Positions 42,970-50,433 of a stretch of 50,433 nucleotides of DNA are shown here, piece by piece. Under the pieces are notes generated by a model. That model made no database searches and had not been told where the DNA came from. It saw only the letters and a list, made by a program, of their open reading frames with translations. Within the stretch, counting starts at the first letter, position 1; each line of letters begins with the position of its first letter. Position numbers and translations under genes: made by a program. The DNA is from Pelotomaculum sp. UBA3103. Its GTDB lineage: Bacteria > Bacillota > Desulfotomaculia > Desulfotomaculales > Pelotomaculaceae. Where the stretch lies: the NCBI GenBank assembly GCA_002365855.1, contig DFAP01000088.1:1-50433 (forward strand), read 5' to 3'.

Positions 42970-44380
42970 ACATCGATTTCAGAACTGTTTTTGCTCCAGA
43001 TGTTGCCATGCTTAAAAAACCCTTGTGAGTTGCAAAAATATCCTCCAGTGCCTGCAGCAGGGTATCGATTTCTTCTCTGGTTACGTTTAGAGGAGGCTCC
43101 AACCTGATCACGTTGGGATTGTTCAAGGTATAGGCTGTGATTATCCGGTAGCGGTTCAGCAGCTCACCAGCTACAAGGCTGCCCAGGTATTCCTCCGACA
43201 GCTTATTTGCAAGTCCAAAAGTTACTTTGATTGCCAAACTGCCCGGTTGGTTGAATTCGATGCCGGCCATCAGTCCTTGCCCCCTTACATCTTTTATCAG
43301 GGGGTATTTATCTTTTAGCCTCTGCAGTTCTGCCAGGAGGTAGTCCCCGCTCAACCGTGCCTTGTCAGGCAGGTTTTCATCATAGATGATTTCCAGCGCC
43401 GCTATGCCAGCCGCGGCGGCCCAGGTGTTGCCTCCGAAGGTAGATGTATGGAGCAAAGCTTTTTCCATGCTGCCATAAGCCTTTTTCCAGATTTCATCGG
43501 TGGTAATATACGCGCCAATGGGCATGATCCCGCCGCCCAGCGATTTGGCCAGGCACAGGATGTCGGGCGTTACATTCTCGTGCTCGCAGGCAAACATTTT
43601 TCCTGTGCGTCCAAAGCCGGTTTGGACCTCATCGATTATTAAAAGGGTACCGTATTTAGAGCAGAGCTTCCTCGCGCCTGGCAGGTATCCTGGCGGCGAT
43701 AGAATAATCCCTCCCTCGCCCTGAATAGGCTCAACGATAAACGCGGCAGCTGTTTCCGCTTTTAAATTTTTTTCAAGAAGACCTAAGTCACCAAAAGGAA
43801 TAGACACACAGCCTGGTATAAGCGGGTGGAATGCTTTTTGGTATTTTTCCCTGCCTGTTACTGCCAGGGCGCCCGTGGTTTTGCCGTGGAACGAACCGTC
43901 ACAGTATATGAGCCCCTGGCGTCCTGTAGCCGCGCGCGCAAGTTTTATAGCTCCTTCGACCGCTTCAGCCCCGCTGTTGCCGAAGAAAGATCGCTGAAGA
44001 TTGCCTGGGGCCACAAGGGCCAGGTTCTTAGCCAGGGCGCCCGTAATGGTGCCAAGGGATGCCTGGAGCAGGTTGGGTAGTTCTTTGACCTGGTCCAGAG
44101 CGGCCAACACCTTTGGATGGTTATGACCCAGGTTAAGAGCGCCGTAAGCGCCCAGGAAGTCCAGGTAACGGTTACCCTCACAGTCCCATACATTTATGCC
44201 CTTAGCCCGCGTGAATTGCTTGTCAAATTTGATCAGACCCAGCATCATGACAAGACCGGCATTCAAGTATGTTTTATGGTTTTCTGCCACCTGCTCCCTA
44301 TTTTGCTTCAACGTTTCTGTGAGAGTTGTAAAGCCAGCCGGCTTTTGGGATTGGGATGAAGGGTTTTTCACAACCGCCAA
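42959..44380 (-). CDS. Class III aminotransferase, putrescine/ornithine-type
   Basis: 473 residues from a TTG after GGAGGTGG. PLP fold-type I, class III. Motifs: LDFLGAYGALNLGHNHPKV, FFGNSGAEAVEGAIKLARAA, SFHGKTTGALAVTG, the PLP Asp in LIIDEVQTGFGRTG, and the PLP Lys in LCLAKSLGGGIMPIGAY. The long N-terminal arm and general sequence are nearest to putrescine aminotransferase (YgjG-type), but acetylornithine or ornithine transaminases are close relatives. It stands alone on the minus strand, separated from ylxM by ~250 bases. Confidence 0.88.
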   Translation of the reverse strand: MAVVKNPSSQSQKPAGFTTLTETLKQNREQVAENHKTYLNAGLVMMLGLIKFDKQFTRAKGINVWDCEGNRYLDFLGAYGALNLGHNHPKVLAALDQVKELPNLLQASLGTITGALAKNLALVAPGNLQRSFFGNSGAEAVEGAIKLARAATGRQGLIYCDGSFHGKTTGALAVTGREKYQKAFHPLIPGCVSIPFGDLGLLEKNLKAETAAAFIVEPIQGEGGIILSPPGYLPGARKLCSKYGTLLIIDEVQTGFGRTGKMFACEHENVTPDILCLAKSLGGGIMPIGAYITTDEIWKKAYGSMEKALLHTSTFGGNTWAAAAGIAALEIIYDENLPDKARLSGDYLLAELQRLKDKYPLIKDVRGQGLMAGIEFNQPGSLAIKVTFGLANKLSEEYLGSLVAGELLNRYRIITAYTLNNPNVIRLEPPLNVTREEIDTLLQALEDIFATHKGFLSMATSGAKTVLKSMFRK

Positions 44381-44556
44381 CTTATGTCCACCTCCATAAT
44401 TTTAAAATAGGATATTGCATTCTGATAATAACACGTTTTAACCTGACAGTATCATCGCTTGAGATTGCGAAACCAAATCAATTGCAGATCCTGCTGCATA
44501 TTATTTTCTCTTTATGCCCTAAATACCCTTTTTAAGGATGTCAAAAAAACCTTGAC

Positions 44557-44585
44557 TTGACATAGTAACATATAATCAGTAAAAT
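44557..44585 (+). promoter_or_regulatory. Sigma-A promoter of the ylxM-ffh operon
   Basis: TTGACA (44557-44562), 17 bases, TAAAAT (44580-44585). A second TTGACT lies five bases upstream and a TATAAT is nested in the spacer, but only this pair has correct spacing. The rest of the ~250-base spacer upstream, to the aminotransferase start, shows nothing else. Confidence 0.75.
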
Positions 44586-44631
44586 CAATGTGTTAAGGAA
44601 AATGCCTTGACGGTCGAACGGGGGACTATCT

Positions 44632-44988
44632 TTGCTGGAGAAGGTTGCCTGGATAAATTTGCTCTATGATTTTTACGGTCAGCTTTTGACCCAACGCCAA
44701 AAAGATTTTACAGAGCTGTATTACAGCCAGAACCTTTCCCTGGGCGAAATAGCTGCTGAATTTACAGTAACCCGGCAGGCAGTTCATGATACATTGAAGA
44801 GGGCGGAGCAGCTGCTCTCACAGTACGAGGAAAAGCTGGGCCTGGTTTCAAAATTTAATCTGGAAAGAGATAAGCTTGCTCACGCTGTCGTCCTCCTGGA
44901 TGAATCCGGGATGGCAGTGATGGATGAAAGGGTATGCAAGGCAAGGGATATTATCAGAGAGGTTTTGTTACTAGCCGAAAATAATTAG
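44632..44988 (+). CDS. ylxM: YlxM family SRP-associated helix-turn-helix protein
   Basis: 118 residues from a TTG after GGGGG. The UPF0122 family: INLLYDFYGQLLTQRQKDF, then YYSQNLSLGEIAAEFTVTRQ and AVHDTLKRAEQLL, a sigma-region-4-like helix-turn-helix. YlxM homologues lie directly before ffh and modulate SRP activity in streptococci. ffh follows after 34 bases. Confidence 0.95.
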   Translation: MLEKVAWINLLYDFYGQLLTQRQKDFTELYYSQNLSLGEIAAEFTVTRQAVHDTLKRAEQLLSQYEEKLGLVSKFNLERDKLAHAVVLLDESGMAVMDERVCKARDIIREVLLLAENN

Positions 44989-45022
44989 TTGCCGGAAAGT
45001 AAGTGTGTAGGGAGGGTTAAGC

Positions 45023-46372
45023 ATGTTTGCCAGCCTGGCCGAAAGGCTGCAGGAGACCTTCAAAAAATTAAGAGGGAAAGGGCGCCTGACTGAAAGCGAT
45101 GTGAATGAAGCATTGCGGGAGGTACGGATGGCCCTGTTGGAGGCCGATGTAAACTTTAAAGTTGTAAAAGATTTTATCGCCCGCATCAAAGAGCGGGCAG
45201 TCGGACAGGAACTGCTGGCCAGCCTTAATCCAGCTCAGCATGTGATAAAAATTGTTCACGATGAGCTGGCCTCTTTGATGGGCGGCTCAAACAGCAAAAT
45301 AAACCTGGCCCCCAAGCCCCCCACAGTCATAATGATGGTTGGTTTAAACGGCGCGGGGAAAACTACCACTACGGCCAAGCTTGCCAGCCTGCTTCGCAAG
45401 CAGGGCAGGCGCCCGCTGATGGCAGCGGCTGATGTTTACCGTCCTGCGGCGGTGAAACAGCTTGAGGTGCTTGGCAAACAATTAAATGTGCCGGTATTTA
45501 CCATGGATGCAGGTGAAGACCCTGTGGCTATAGGTGTGGCTTCGGTTGAAAGCGCGATTATGGGAGCGCGGGATATAGTGATTATTGATACCGCCGGCCG
45601 CCAGGAAGTAAATGATGAACTTATGGCTGAGCTGGAAACCATGAAGGAAGCAGTCAGCCCCCATGAAATACTCCTGGTAGTGGATGCCATGACTGGACAG
45701 GCGGCGGTTAACGTTGCTGAAACTTTTAACACCAGGCTTGGACTGGACGGGGTTATACTGACCAAACTGGACGGTGACACCAGGGGGGGCGCTGCGCTGT
45801 CAGTGCGGGCAGTGACAGGAAAGCCGATCAAATTCGCAGGCGTGGGCGAAAAACTCGATGCCCTGGAGCAGTTTCACCCGGACCGTATGGCTGAAAGGAT
45901 CCTGGGCATGGGAGATATGCTTACACTGATTGAAAAAGCCCAGGAGAACTTTGACACAGAGCAGATGGCCATAATGCAGAAAAAAATTCAGAACATGGAG
46001 TTCACCCTGGACGACTTTTTGGACCAGCTGAACCAGGTTAAAAAGCTGGGGCCAATTGATCAGATCCTTGGCATGATCCCCGGCCTGGGCGGGGCTAAAA
46101 AACTGAAAGACCTCCAGGTAGACGAGAAGGAGCTTGTTAATGTCGAGGCCATAATAAAATCAATGACACCCGCAGAGCGGACTGACCCGGAGCGGGTGCT
46201 CAACGGCAGCAGGAAGAGGCGGATTGCCAGCGGCAGCGGCACAACTGTCCAGGAAGTCAACCGCCTGCTAAAACAATTTGAGCAGACCAGAAAAATGATG
46301 AAACAGTTAATGGACATGGAAAAAACGCTTAAAAAGGGCGGCAAATTAGCTAAAAATCCGTTCTTTAGCTAA
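45023..46372 (+). CDS. ffh: Signal recognition particle protein Ffh
   Basis: 449 residues. The SRP GTPase that binds signal peptides and SRP RNA and docks with FtsY. N domain ~1-90, G domain with VGLNGAGKTTTTAKLASLL, DVYRPAAVKQLEVLG, IIDTAGRQ and TKLDGDTRGGAALS. The C-terminal M domain is methionine-rich (MAIMQKKIQNMEFTLDDFLD, then GMIPGL and RKRRIASGSGTTVQEVNRLL for RNA binding). rpsP follows after 24 bases. Confidence 0.98.
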   Translation: MFASLAERLQETFKKLRGKGRLTESDVNEALREVRMALLEADVNFKVVKDFIARIKERAVGQELLASLNPAQHVIKIVHDELASLMGGSNSKINLAPKPPTVIMMVGLNGAGKTTTTAKLASLLRKQGRRPLMAAADVYRPAAVKQLEVLGKQLNVPVFTMDAGEDPVAIGVASVESAIMGARDIVIIDTAGRQEVNDELMAELETMKEAVSPHEILLVVDAMTGQAAVNVAETFNTRLGLDGVILTKLDGDTRGGAALSVRAVTGKPIKFAGVGEKLDALEQFHPDRMAERILGMGDMLTLIEKAQENFDTEQMAIMQKKIQNMEFTLDDFLDQLNQVKKLGPIDQILGMIPGLGGAKKLKDLQVDEKELVNVEAIIKSMTPAERTDPERVLNGSRKRRIASGSGTTVQEVNRLLKQFEQTRKMMKQLMDMEKTLKKGGKLAKNPFFS

Positions 46373-46396
46373 ACTAACATAAGGAGGTGAGGTCGC

Positions 46397-46669
46397 GTGG
46401 CTGTTAGAATTCGACTGCGCAGAATGGGTGCTAAAAAGGCTCCTTTCTATCGCATTGTGGTAGCTGATTCCCGTTCCCCGAGAGATGGCAGGTTTATTGA
46501 GGAAATTGGTTATTACGACCCATTGAAGGATCCCGCGGTGATCAAAATCAACGAGGAAAAGGCTATTGACTGGCTAAAAAAGGGAGCTCAGCTTTCCGAA
46601 ACTGCCAGAGCCTTGTTCAACAAGGCCGGGGTTTTAAAGAAAACAGCAGGTGAGGGGGAGGCATATTAA
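46397..46669 (+). CDS. rpsP: 30S ribosomal protein S16
   Basis: 90 residues from a GTG after [32 protein letters not shown] at the N terminus is the S16 signature, with [19 protein letters not shown] after it. It belongs to the conserved ffh-rpsP-khpA-ylqD-rimM-trmD-rplS string. A short GC-rich dyad (CCGGCGC/GCGCCGG, near 46683-46699) separates it from khpA. Confidence 0.98.
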   Translation: MAVRIRLRRMGAKKAPFYRIVVADSRSPRDGRFIEEIGYYDPLKDPAVIKINEEKAIDWLKKGAQLSETARALFNKAGVLKKTAGEGEAY

Positions 46670-46728
46670 TTTCTCCCTAGACCGGCGCCGGGCGCCGGGC
46701 TACAATTTCAGGGCAGGGAGGAACTGCA

Positions 46729-46956
46729 TTGAAAGAGCTTGTAGAGGTACTGGCCAGGGCCCTAGTTGATCAGCCGGACAAAGTCGTGGTTGATTTAATC
46801 GAGAGAGATAAGTCTACACTAATCGAACTCAAGGTAGCCCCCGAAGATATGGGAAAGGTAATCGGCAAGCAGGGCAGGATCGCTAAGGCTATACGTACGG
46901 TGGTCAAGGTGTCTGCTGCAAGGCAGAAGAAAAAGGTTATCGTTGAAATTATCTAG
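46729..46956 (+). CDS. khpA: KH-domain RNA-binding protein KhpA
   Basis: 75 residues from a TTG after GGGAGGA. A single KH domain with GKVIGKQGRIAKAIRTVVKV, where GKQG is the GxxG RNA-binding loop. KhpA (YlqC) pairs with KhpB and affects cell elongation and small-RNA biology in Gram-positives. Confidence 0.95.
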   Translation: MKELVEVLARALVDQPDKVVVDLIERDKSTLIELKVAPEDMGKVIGKQGRIAKAIRTVVKVSAARQKKKVIVEII

Positions 46957-46993
46957 GCGGGGAACCTGCTAAAAACCCTGGAGGATATCCTGT

Positions 46994-47410
46994 ATGGAGA
47001 CGCTGACACTGATCCGTCCGGTATTAGTTAAGGTCAAGGTAACGGATAGTCATAAAAATGTAATGGTGGCTGAGCTGCAGGAAGAACTTAAAAGAGTCGA
47101 GCTGGAACTGCGCCATCTTGACTTTCAGGAGAAACGGCTGGTCAGTGAATTGGAAAAGAAGAACCCACAGGGGATACCAGCCGTGAGACACAGCCTGGAA
47201 GAGGAACGCCGGAAAAGATTGGAAAGCCGTAAGAGGCTGGCCGATCGAATCCGGGAAACCGGACAGTTGGCCCTGGGCTCGGAAGTCATCTACAGCAGGA
47301 TGGAAAGTCTTGTTGAGGTGAATGTAGGAGACGAATGGAGCAGGATTACGGGAGCAGTGATCATTCTTGAGGACGGGCTCGTGAAGGAAATCAGGCAGGG
47401 AGGCGCTTGA
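46994..47410 (+). CDS. ylqD: YlqD family protein
   Basis: 138 residues with GGAGG upstream. The centre is a long coiled coil ([20 protein letters not shown], then ELEKK...[15 protein letters not shown]) and the C terminus a short beta-rich region ([20 protein letters not shown]). The gene holds the YlqD position between khpA and rimM seen in Bacillus. Function unknown. Confidence 0.85.
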   Translation: METLTLIRPVLVKVKVTDSHKNVMVAELQEELKRVELELRHLDFQEKRLVSELEKKNPQGIPAVRHSLEEERRKRLESRKRLADRIRETGQLALGSEVIYSRMESLVEVNVGDEWSRITGAVIILEDGLVKEIRQGGA

Positions 47411-47423
47411 GAGGACGGCAGCT

Positions 47424-47936
47424 ATGTCTGTTGATTTTATCACTATAGGTAAGATCCTGAAAACACAGGGTCACAGGGGCGCTGTCCGCGTCCTGCCCCT
47501 AACTGACTACCCCGAAAGGTTTCAAAAAAATAGCCGGGTTTGGTTTTCTGCGGCGGGTCCCAGGCGCGAGCTCAATATAGAGGATGCGTCTCCCCACCAA
47601 AAATACATGATTATAAAATTTAAAGAAATTGAAACTGCCAACGACGCGGAGGAACTCAAAGGAGGACTTTTGGAAGTCACACGTGACAAGCTGGTGTCTC
47701 TTCCGGAGGGAAGCTACTATATTTTTGACATCGTGGGCCTCAATGTGTTTGACCGTGCGGGGAAGTTTATGGGTGTAGTGTCTGAAGTTCTGCGGACCGG
47801 CGCAAACGATGTATACATGGTTGACACCGAAGGTAAGCCTCTTATGATTCCGGCTCTCAAACATGTGGTCAGTGAGATTGACCTTGCCGGGCGGCGCATG
47901 GTGGTTGAACTCCCGGAAGGGCTGGTAGATTCATGA
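47424..47936 (+). CDS. rimM: Ribosome maturation factor RimM
   Basis: 170 residues. RimM binds S19 and helps mature the 30S head. The N-terminal barrel has [20 protein letters not shown] and the C-terminal PRC-barrel has [13 protein letters not shown]...[19 protein letters not shown] and [15 protein letters not shown]. It overlaps trmD by 4 bases. Confidence 0.97.
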   Translation: MSVDFITIGKILKTQGHRGAVRVLPLTDYPERFQKNSRVWFSAAGPRRELNIEDASPHQKYMIIKFKEIETANDAEELKGGLLEVTRDKLVSLPEGSYYIFDIVGLNVFDRAGKFMGVVSEVLRTGANDVYMVDTEGKPLMIPALKHVVSEIDLAGRRMVVELPEGLVDS

Positions 47937-48685
47937 GAGTGGATGTCTTAACGCTGTTTCCTGAAATGTTCTCCGGCCCGTTTTCCAGCAGTATTATGAA
48001 AAGGGCGAGAGAACGTCGTTTATTAGATATTAATCTGGTTAATATCAGGGACTTTTCCACGAACAAGCACCATACGGTTGACGATACGCCTTACGGGGGC
48101 GGCGCTGGAATGGTTATGAGCGCAGAGCCTATTTTCCTTGCGGTGCAGCATGTTGTCAGACAGCTTGGCAAAGCGCCGCAGCGGGTGGTAATGATGTGCC
48201 CCCGGGGTAAGCCATTTAACCAGGCTATGGCTTTGGATATGGCTGTGGAAAGCAACCTGGTCATTATCTGCGGCCACTACGAGGGTATTGATGAGCGAGT
48301 TCGCGAGATGCTGGTGACTGATGAAGTATCAATAGGAGATTTTGTCCTTACCGGCGGTGAGCTGCCTGCCATGGTCCTTATTGACGCTATAACCCGTCTC
48401 ATTCCAGGTGTGCTGGGGGGAGCTTTTTCAACTGAAGAAGAGTCTTTCCGGTCAGGCCTTCTGGAATATCCTCAATATACCAGGCCCAGGCTGTACCAGG
48501 GGTCTGAGGTGCCGGATGTTCTTCTGAGCGGCCATCATGGGGAGGTCAGGAAGTGGAGAAGACGGCAGTCCCTGCTGCTCACCCTGGCGTGCCGACCGGA
48601 TTTGCTCAGTAAAGCTGATTTAACCCGGGAGGACAAGGATATTCTGAAGAGCATTGCAGACGACCTGCAGGGATTGGATTTATGA
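47933..48685 (+). CDS. trmD: tRNA (guanine37-N1)-methyltransferase TrmD
   Basis: 250 residues, starting in an ATGA overlap with rimM. It methylates G37 of tRNAs to prevent frameshifting. SPOUT-fold motifs: [66 protein letters not shown] (trefoil knot). The length is typical. Confidence 0.98.
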   Translation: MRVDVLTLFPEMFSGPFSSSIMKRARERRLLDINLVNIRDFSTNKHHTVDDTPYGGGAGMVMSAEPIFLAVQHVVRQLGKAPQRVVMMCPRGKPFNQAMALDMAVESNLVIICGHYEGIDERVREMLVTDEVSIGDFVLTGGELPAMVLIDAITRLIPGVLGGAFSTEEESFRSGLLEYPQYTRPRLYQGSEVPDVLLSGHHGEVRKWRRRQSLLLTLACRPDLLSKADLTREDKDILKSIADDLQGLDL

Positions 48686-48745
48686 TAAAAAGTGGACAAA
48701 ACTCAAGACTCTTTGCCGGCGCCTCTGTGTTATTAAGGTAAATTG

Positions 48746-48774
48746 TTGCCGGGTAAAGAGGTTTGTGCTATAAT
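48746..48774 (+). promoter_or_regulatory. Promoter of rplS
   Basis: TTGCCG, 17 bases, TATAAT. The predicted start near 48781 coincides with the beginning of the L19 leader. Confidence 0.75.
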
Positions 48775-48780
48775 AACTTT

Positions 48781-48835
48781 TGTTGATGCAAGGTGGTTAG
48801 ATAATTTTTGGTTTCACCTTTAATGTACATAAGGA
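48781..48835 (+). ncRNA. L19-type ribosomal protein leader
   Basis: A short leader with AAGGTGG, a loop containing TTGGTTTC, and CACCTTTAATG: AAGGTG (48790-48795) pairs with CACCTT (48815-48820). This fits the Firmicutes L19 leader in sequence, size and place just before rplS. Autoregulation by L19 is the accepted model. Confidence 0.65.
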
Positions 48836-48850
48836 AGGAGGGTGTCTTAA

Positions 48851-49192
48851 ATGAACCTCATCCATTCGCTTGATCAGGAGCAGATGAAGAAAGATATATC
48901 AAAATTTAACCCCGGCGATACCGTGAGGGTACACGTCAAAGTTGTAGAAGGCGGTCGTGAAAGGATCCAGGCCTTTGAAGGTGTGGTAATCAGGCGCAAG
49001 GGCGGCGGCCTCGGCGAAACATTTACCGTCAGAAGAGTATCCTACGGGGTAGGGGTTGAAAGAACTTTTCCACTGCACACACCTAAAATTGACCGCATTG
49101 AAGTCGTCAGGAGAGGCCGTGTGCGCCGGGCAAGATTATACTACCTGCGAGGACTTCGCGGCAAAGCTGCCCGTATTAGGGATAAGCGGTAG
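48851..49192 (+). CDS. rplS: 50S ribosomal protein L19
   Basis: 113 residues after GGAAGGAGGGTG. Signature: [20 protein letters not shown], then [20 protein letters not shown] and [17 protein letters not shown], ending in [18 protein letters not shown]. Standard length. Confidence 0.98.
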   Translation: MNLIHSLDQEQMKKDISKFNPGDTVRVHVKVVEGGRERIQAFEGVVIRRKGGGLGETFTVRRVSYGVGVERTFPLHTPKIDRIEVVRRGRVRRARLYYLRGLRGKAARIRDKR

Positions 49193-49203
49193 AAGTTAGT
49201 TAC

Positions 49204-49232
49204 AAGGGGCTGGGTTTTAGCAGTCCCTTTTT
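49204..49232 (+). terminator. Intrinsic terminator after rplS
   Basis: AAGGGGCTG pairs with CAGTCCCTT (one G-T wobble) and runs into TTTT. It separates rplS from lepB. Confidence 0.8.
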
Positions 49233-49285
49233 GCTATTCAAAAACTCCTGGCTTCAATAGCCTTATACGTTTTATGGAGGAAAAA

Positions 49286-49819
49286 GTGGAACAAAAAGAG
49301 CAAGATAAAAAGACTTCTTTGCCGGTAGAAATCCTGCAGTCGTTGGTTGTTGCGATTATTTTAGCCGTACTGATCCACACGTTTATTATGCAAAATTTTC
49401 GCATACCTTCCGGTTCCATGGAGCCTACCCTGCAAATCAATGATTATATTTTTGCGAGCAAGCTGCATTACCGTTTTCAGGAGCCTGAAAGGGGCGATAT
49501 TATTGTCTTCAGGTATCCCAAGGATCCAAAGCGTTACTTTGTGAAAAGGCTGATAGCAATTGGCGGTGAAACTGTGGCCATCAGGAACAGTCTTCTTTAC
49601 ATTGACGGGGAGCAGGTCCCGGAGGATTACCTGCCCCCAGGACTGGAGTTTTCTGATTTTGGGACCATTGATGTGCCCGAGGGTTATTATTTCATGCTGG
49701 GTGACAATCGCAATAACAGCAGCGACAGCAGGGAATGGGGATTCGTACCCAGAAACCTGATTGTAGGCAAAGAAATTTTCATATACTGGCCGCCTGGCCG
49801 GATTGGTGTTGCACATTGA
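49286..49819 (+). CDS. lepB: Signal peptidase I
   Basis: 177 residues from a GTG five bases after GGAGG. The ATG at 49274 overlaps that binding site and has none of its own, so the shorter form is preferred. One N-terminal membrane anchor (ILQSLVVAIILAVLIHTFIM), then the Ser nucleophile in RIPSGSMEPTLQ, the general-base Lys in RYFVKRLIAIGGE and box E GDNRNNSSDSREWGFVP. It removes signal peptides from proteins exported through Sec and SRP. rbgA follows. Confidence 0.95.
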   Translation: MEQKEQDKKTSLPVEILQSLVVAIILAVLIHTFIMQNFRIPSGSMEPTLQINDYIFASKLHYRFQEPERGDIIVFRYPKDPKRYFVKRLIAIGGETVAIRNSLLYIDGEQVPEDYLPPGLEFSDFGTIDVPEGYYFMLGDNRNNSSDSREWGFVPRNLIVGKEIFIYWPPGRIGVAH

Positions 49820-49868
49820 TGAATGTTGCTCAGGACTTCACGTTAGTTACTATAAGAAGGGCGCCTGT

Positions 49869-50433
49869 ATGGATTTTAATTTAAACTGGTTTCCGGGACA
49901 TATGGCCAAAGCGAGACGCCTGGTTAAGGAAAATCTAAAGCTGGTGGATGTGGTCATTGAGGTTTTAGACGCCAGGATACCTATGAGCAGCAGAAACCCG
50001 GAATTAAAAAATTTGGCTGCGGGCAAACCCAGGTTGGTCGTGCTGAACAAGTCTGACCTGGCCGACCCGGATCTGACCCTGCGCTGGAAAAAATATTTTT
50101 TATCAGAAGGCAACCCTGCGGTCGCCGTGGACTCAGTCGGAGGCAGCGGGGTGAGGGAAGTGTCGGAATTGGTGCGTCAGCTTGCCGCACCTAAAATGAG
50201 TTCTTTGATGTCCTCCGGCAGGAGGAGCAGGTCTGTCCGTTGTATGGTTCTGGGCATTCCTAACGTGGGGAAGTCTTTTTTTATTAATAAGCTTGTAGGC
50301 CAGCGAGCGGCCAGGGCCGGAGATAAGCCGGGCATAACCAGAGGTCAGCAGTGGGTCAGAGTGGCGGGAAATCTGGAATTGCTGGACACACCGGGGATAC
50401 TGAAGCCTGGAGGTGAGAGACCGGAGGCGGCTC
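49869..50433 (+). CDS. rbgA: Ribosome biogenesis GTPase RbgA (YlqF), 3' end outside the window
   Basis: 188 complete codons before the window ends. RbgA is needed for late 50S assembly (incorporation of L16, L27 and others). The G motifs are circularly permuted: NKSD (G4, VVLNKSDLADPDL) comes first, then the P-loop GIPNVGKSFFINKL (G1), GITRGQQW (G2) and LLDTPG (G3). WFPGHMAKARR at the N terminus is the family signature. AGAAGGGCG precedes the ATG. The C-terminal domain is missing only because of the window edge. Confidence 0.95.
   Translation, partial: MDFNLNWFPGHMAKARRLVKENLKLVDVVIEVLDARIPMSSRNPELKNLAAGKPRLVVLNKSDLADPDLTLRWKKYFLSEGNPAVAVDSVGGSGVREVSELVRQLAAPKMSSLMSSGRRSRSVRCMVLGIPNVGKSFFINKLVGQRAARAGDKPGITRGQQWVRVAGNLELLDTPGILKPGGERPEAA

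Noticed and set aside
31977..44520. Mobile island (integrative element or prophage)
   Set aside because: No integrase, transposase, tRNA target, direct repeat or phage gene; the content is metabolic.
46682..46699. GC-rich dyad between rpsP and khpA as a terminator
   Set aside because: Seven-bp stem with a three-base loop and no T-run; the flanking genes form a conserved operon.
1..50433. CRISPR arrays, tRNA or rRNA genes
   Set aside because: No regularly spaced repeats and no tRNA or rRNA sequence recognised in reading the window.

Overview
The window looks like chromosomal DNA of an anaerobic, endospore-forming Gram-positive bacterium of the class Clostridia, most like the Peptococcaceae (Desulfotomaculum/Pelotomaculum group). 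The reasons are an alpha/beta SASP gene beside its germination protease GPR, a YlbJ-type sporulation membrane protein, a FapR-controlled fatty-acid operon with FabK instead of FabI, an RFN-controlled ribDEBAH operon, an ADP-forming acyl-CoA synthetase, many GTG/TTG starts and strong AGGAGG-type ribosome binding sites. The genus assignment is inference. I saw no tRNA, rRNA, CRISPR array, transposase, integrase or phage gene.

Layout. 1-3.1 kb: a secreted beta-propeller protein and a small GntR-type regulator. 3.1-7.0 kb: perfect sigma-A promoter, FMN riboswitch, terminator, then ribD-ribE-ribBA-ribH. 7.0-12.9 kb: rpmB, recG, SASP and gpr (convergent), rsmD-coaD and a coiled-coil gene. 12.9-20.9 kb: an accessory stretch with a DRTGG/BioD-like protein plus ADP-forming acyl-CoA synthetase, an ExoD-like protein, two convergent CNNM/CBS transporters (one behind a structured leader with a 10-codon ORF) and a cysteine-rich protein. 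20.9-31.98 kb: ylbJ, ylbN-rpmF, then fapR-plsX-fabH-fabK-fabD-fabG-acpP-fabF, rnc and ftsY; smc is not between rnc and ftsY. 32.0-44.4 kb: a 12-kb accessory block between ftsY and ylxM-ffh, genes that are adjacent in many Firmicutes. 44.5-50.4 kb: ylxM-ffh-rpsP-khpA-ylqD-rimM-trmD, rplS with an L19-type leader, lepB and the start of rbgA, cut by the window end.

How genes work together. The rib operon makes FMN/FAD precursors and is sensed by its own RFN element. The fab operon builds acyl-ACP and phospholipid precursors, with a FapR site just downstream of its second promoter. FtsY and Ffh are the two GTPases of protein targeting, and LepB processes the exported products.

The accessory block holds the two most interesting sets. 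One is a pair of paralogous flavoproteins on opposite strands, with a small multipass membrane protein and a hidden 27-residue membrane microprotein between them, followed by two tiny half-ferritin-like proteins and a zinc-ribbon protein. The other is mtnP-mtnA-ahcY-mtaD. Its MtnP has Asn and Ala where adenine-specific MTA phosphorylases have two Asp, and its AhcY is of the short type with Lys in place of the adenine-contacting Glu. With the MtaD deaminase next door this predicts a deamination-first salvage of methylthioadenosine and S-adenosylhomocysteine through inosine-type intermediates.
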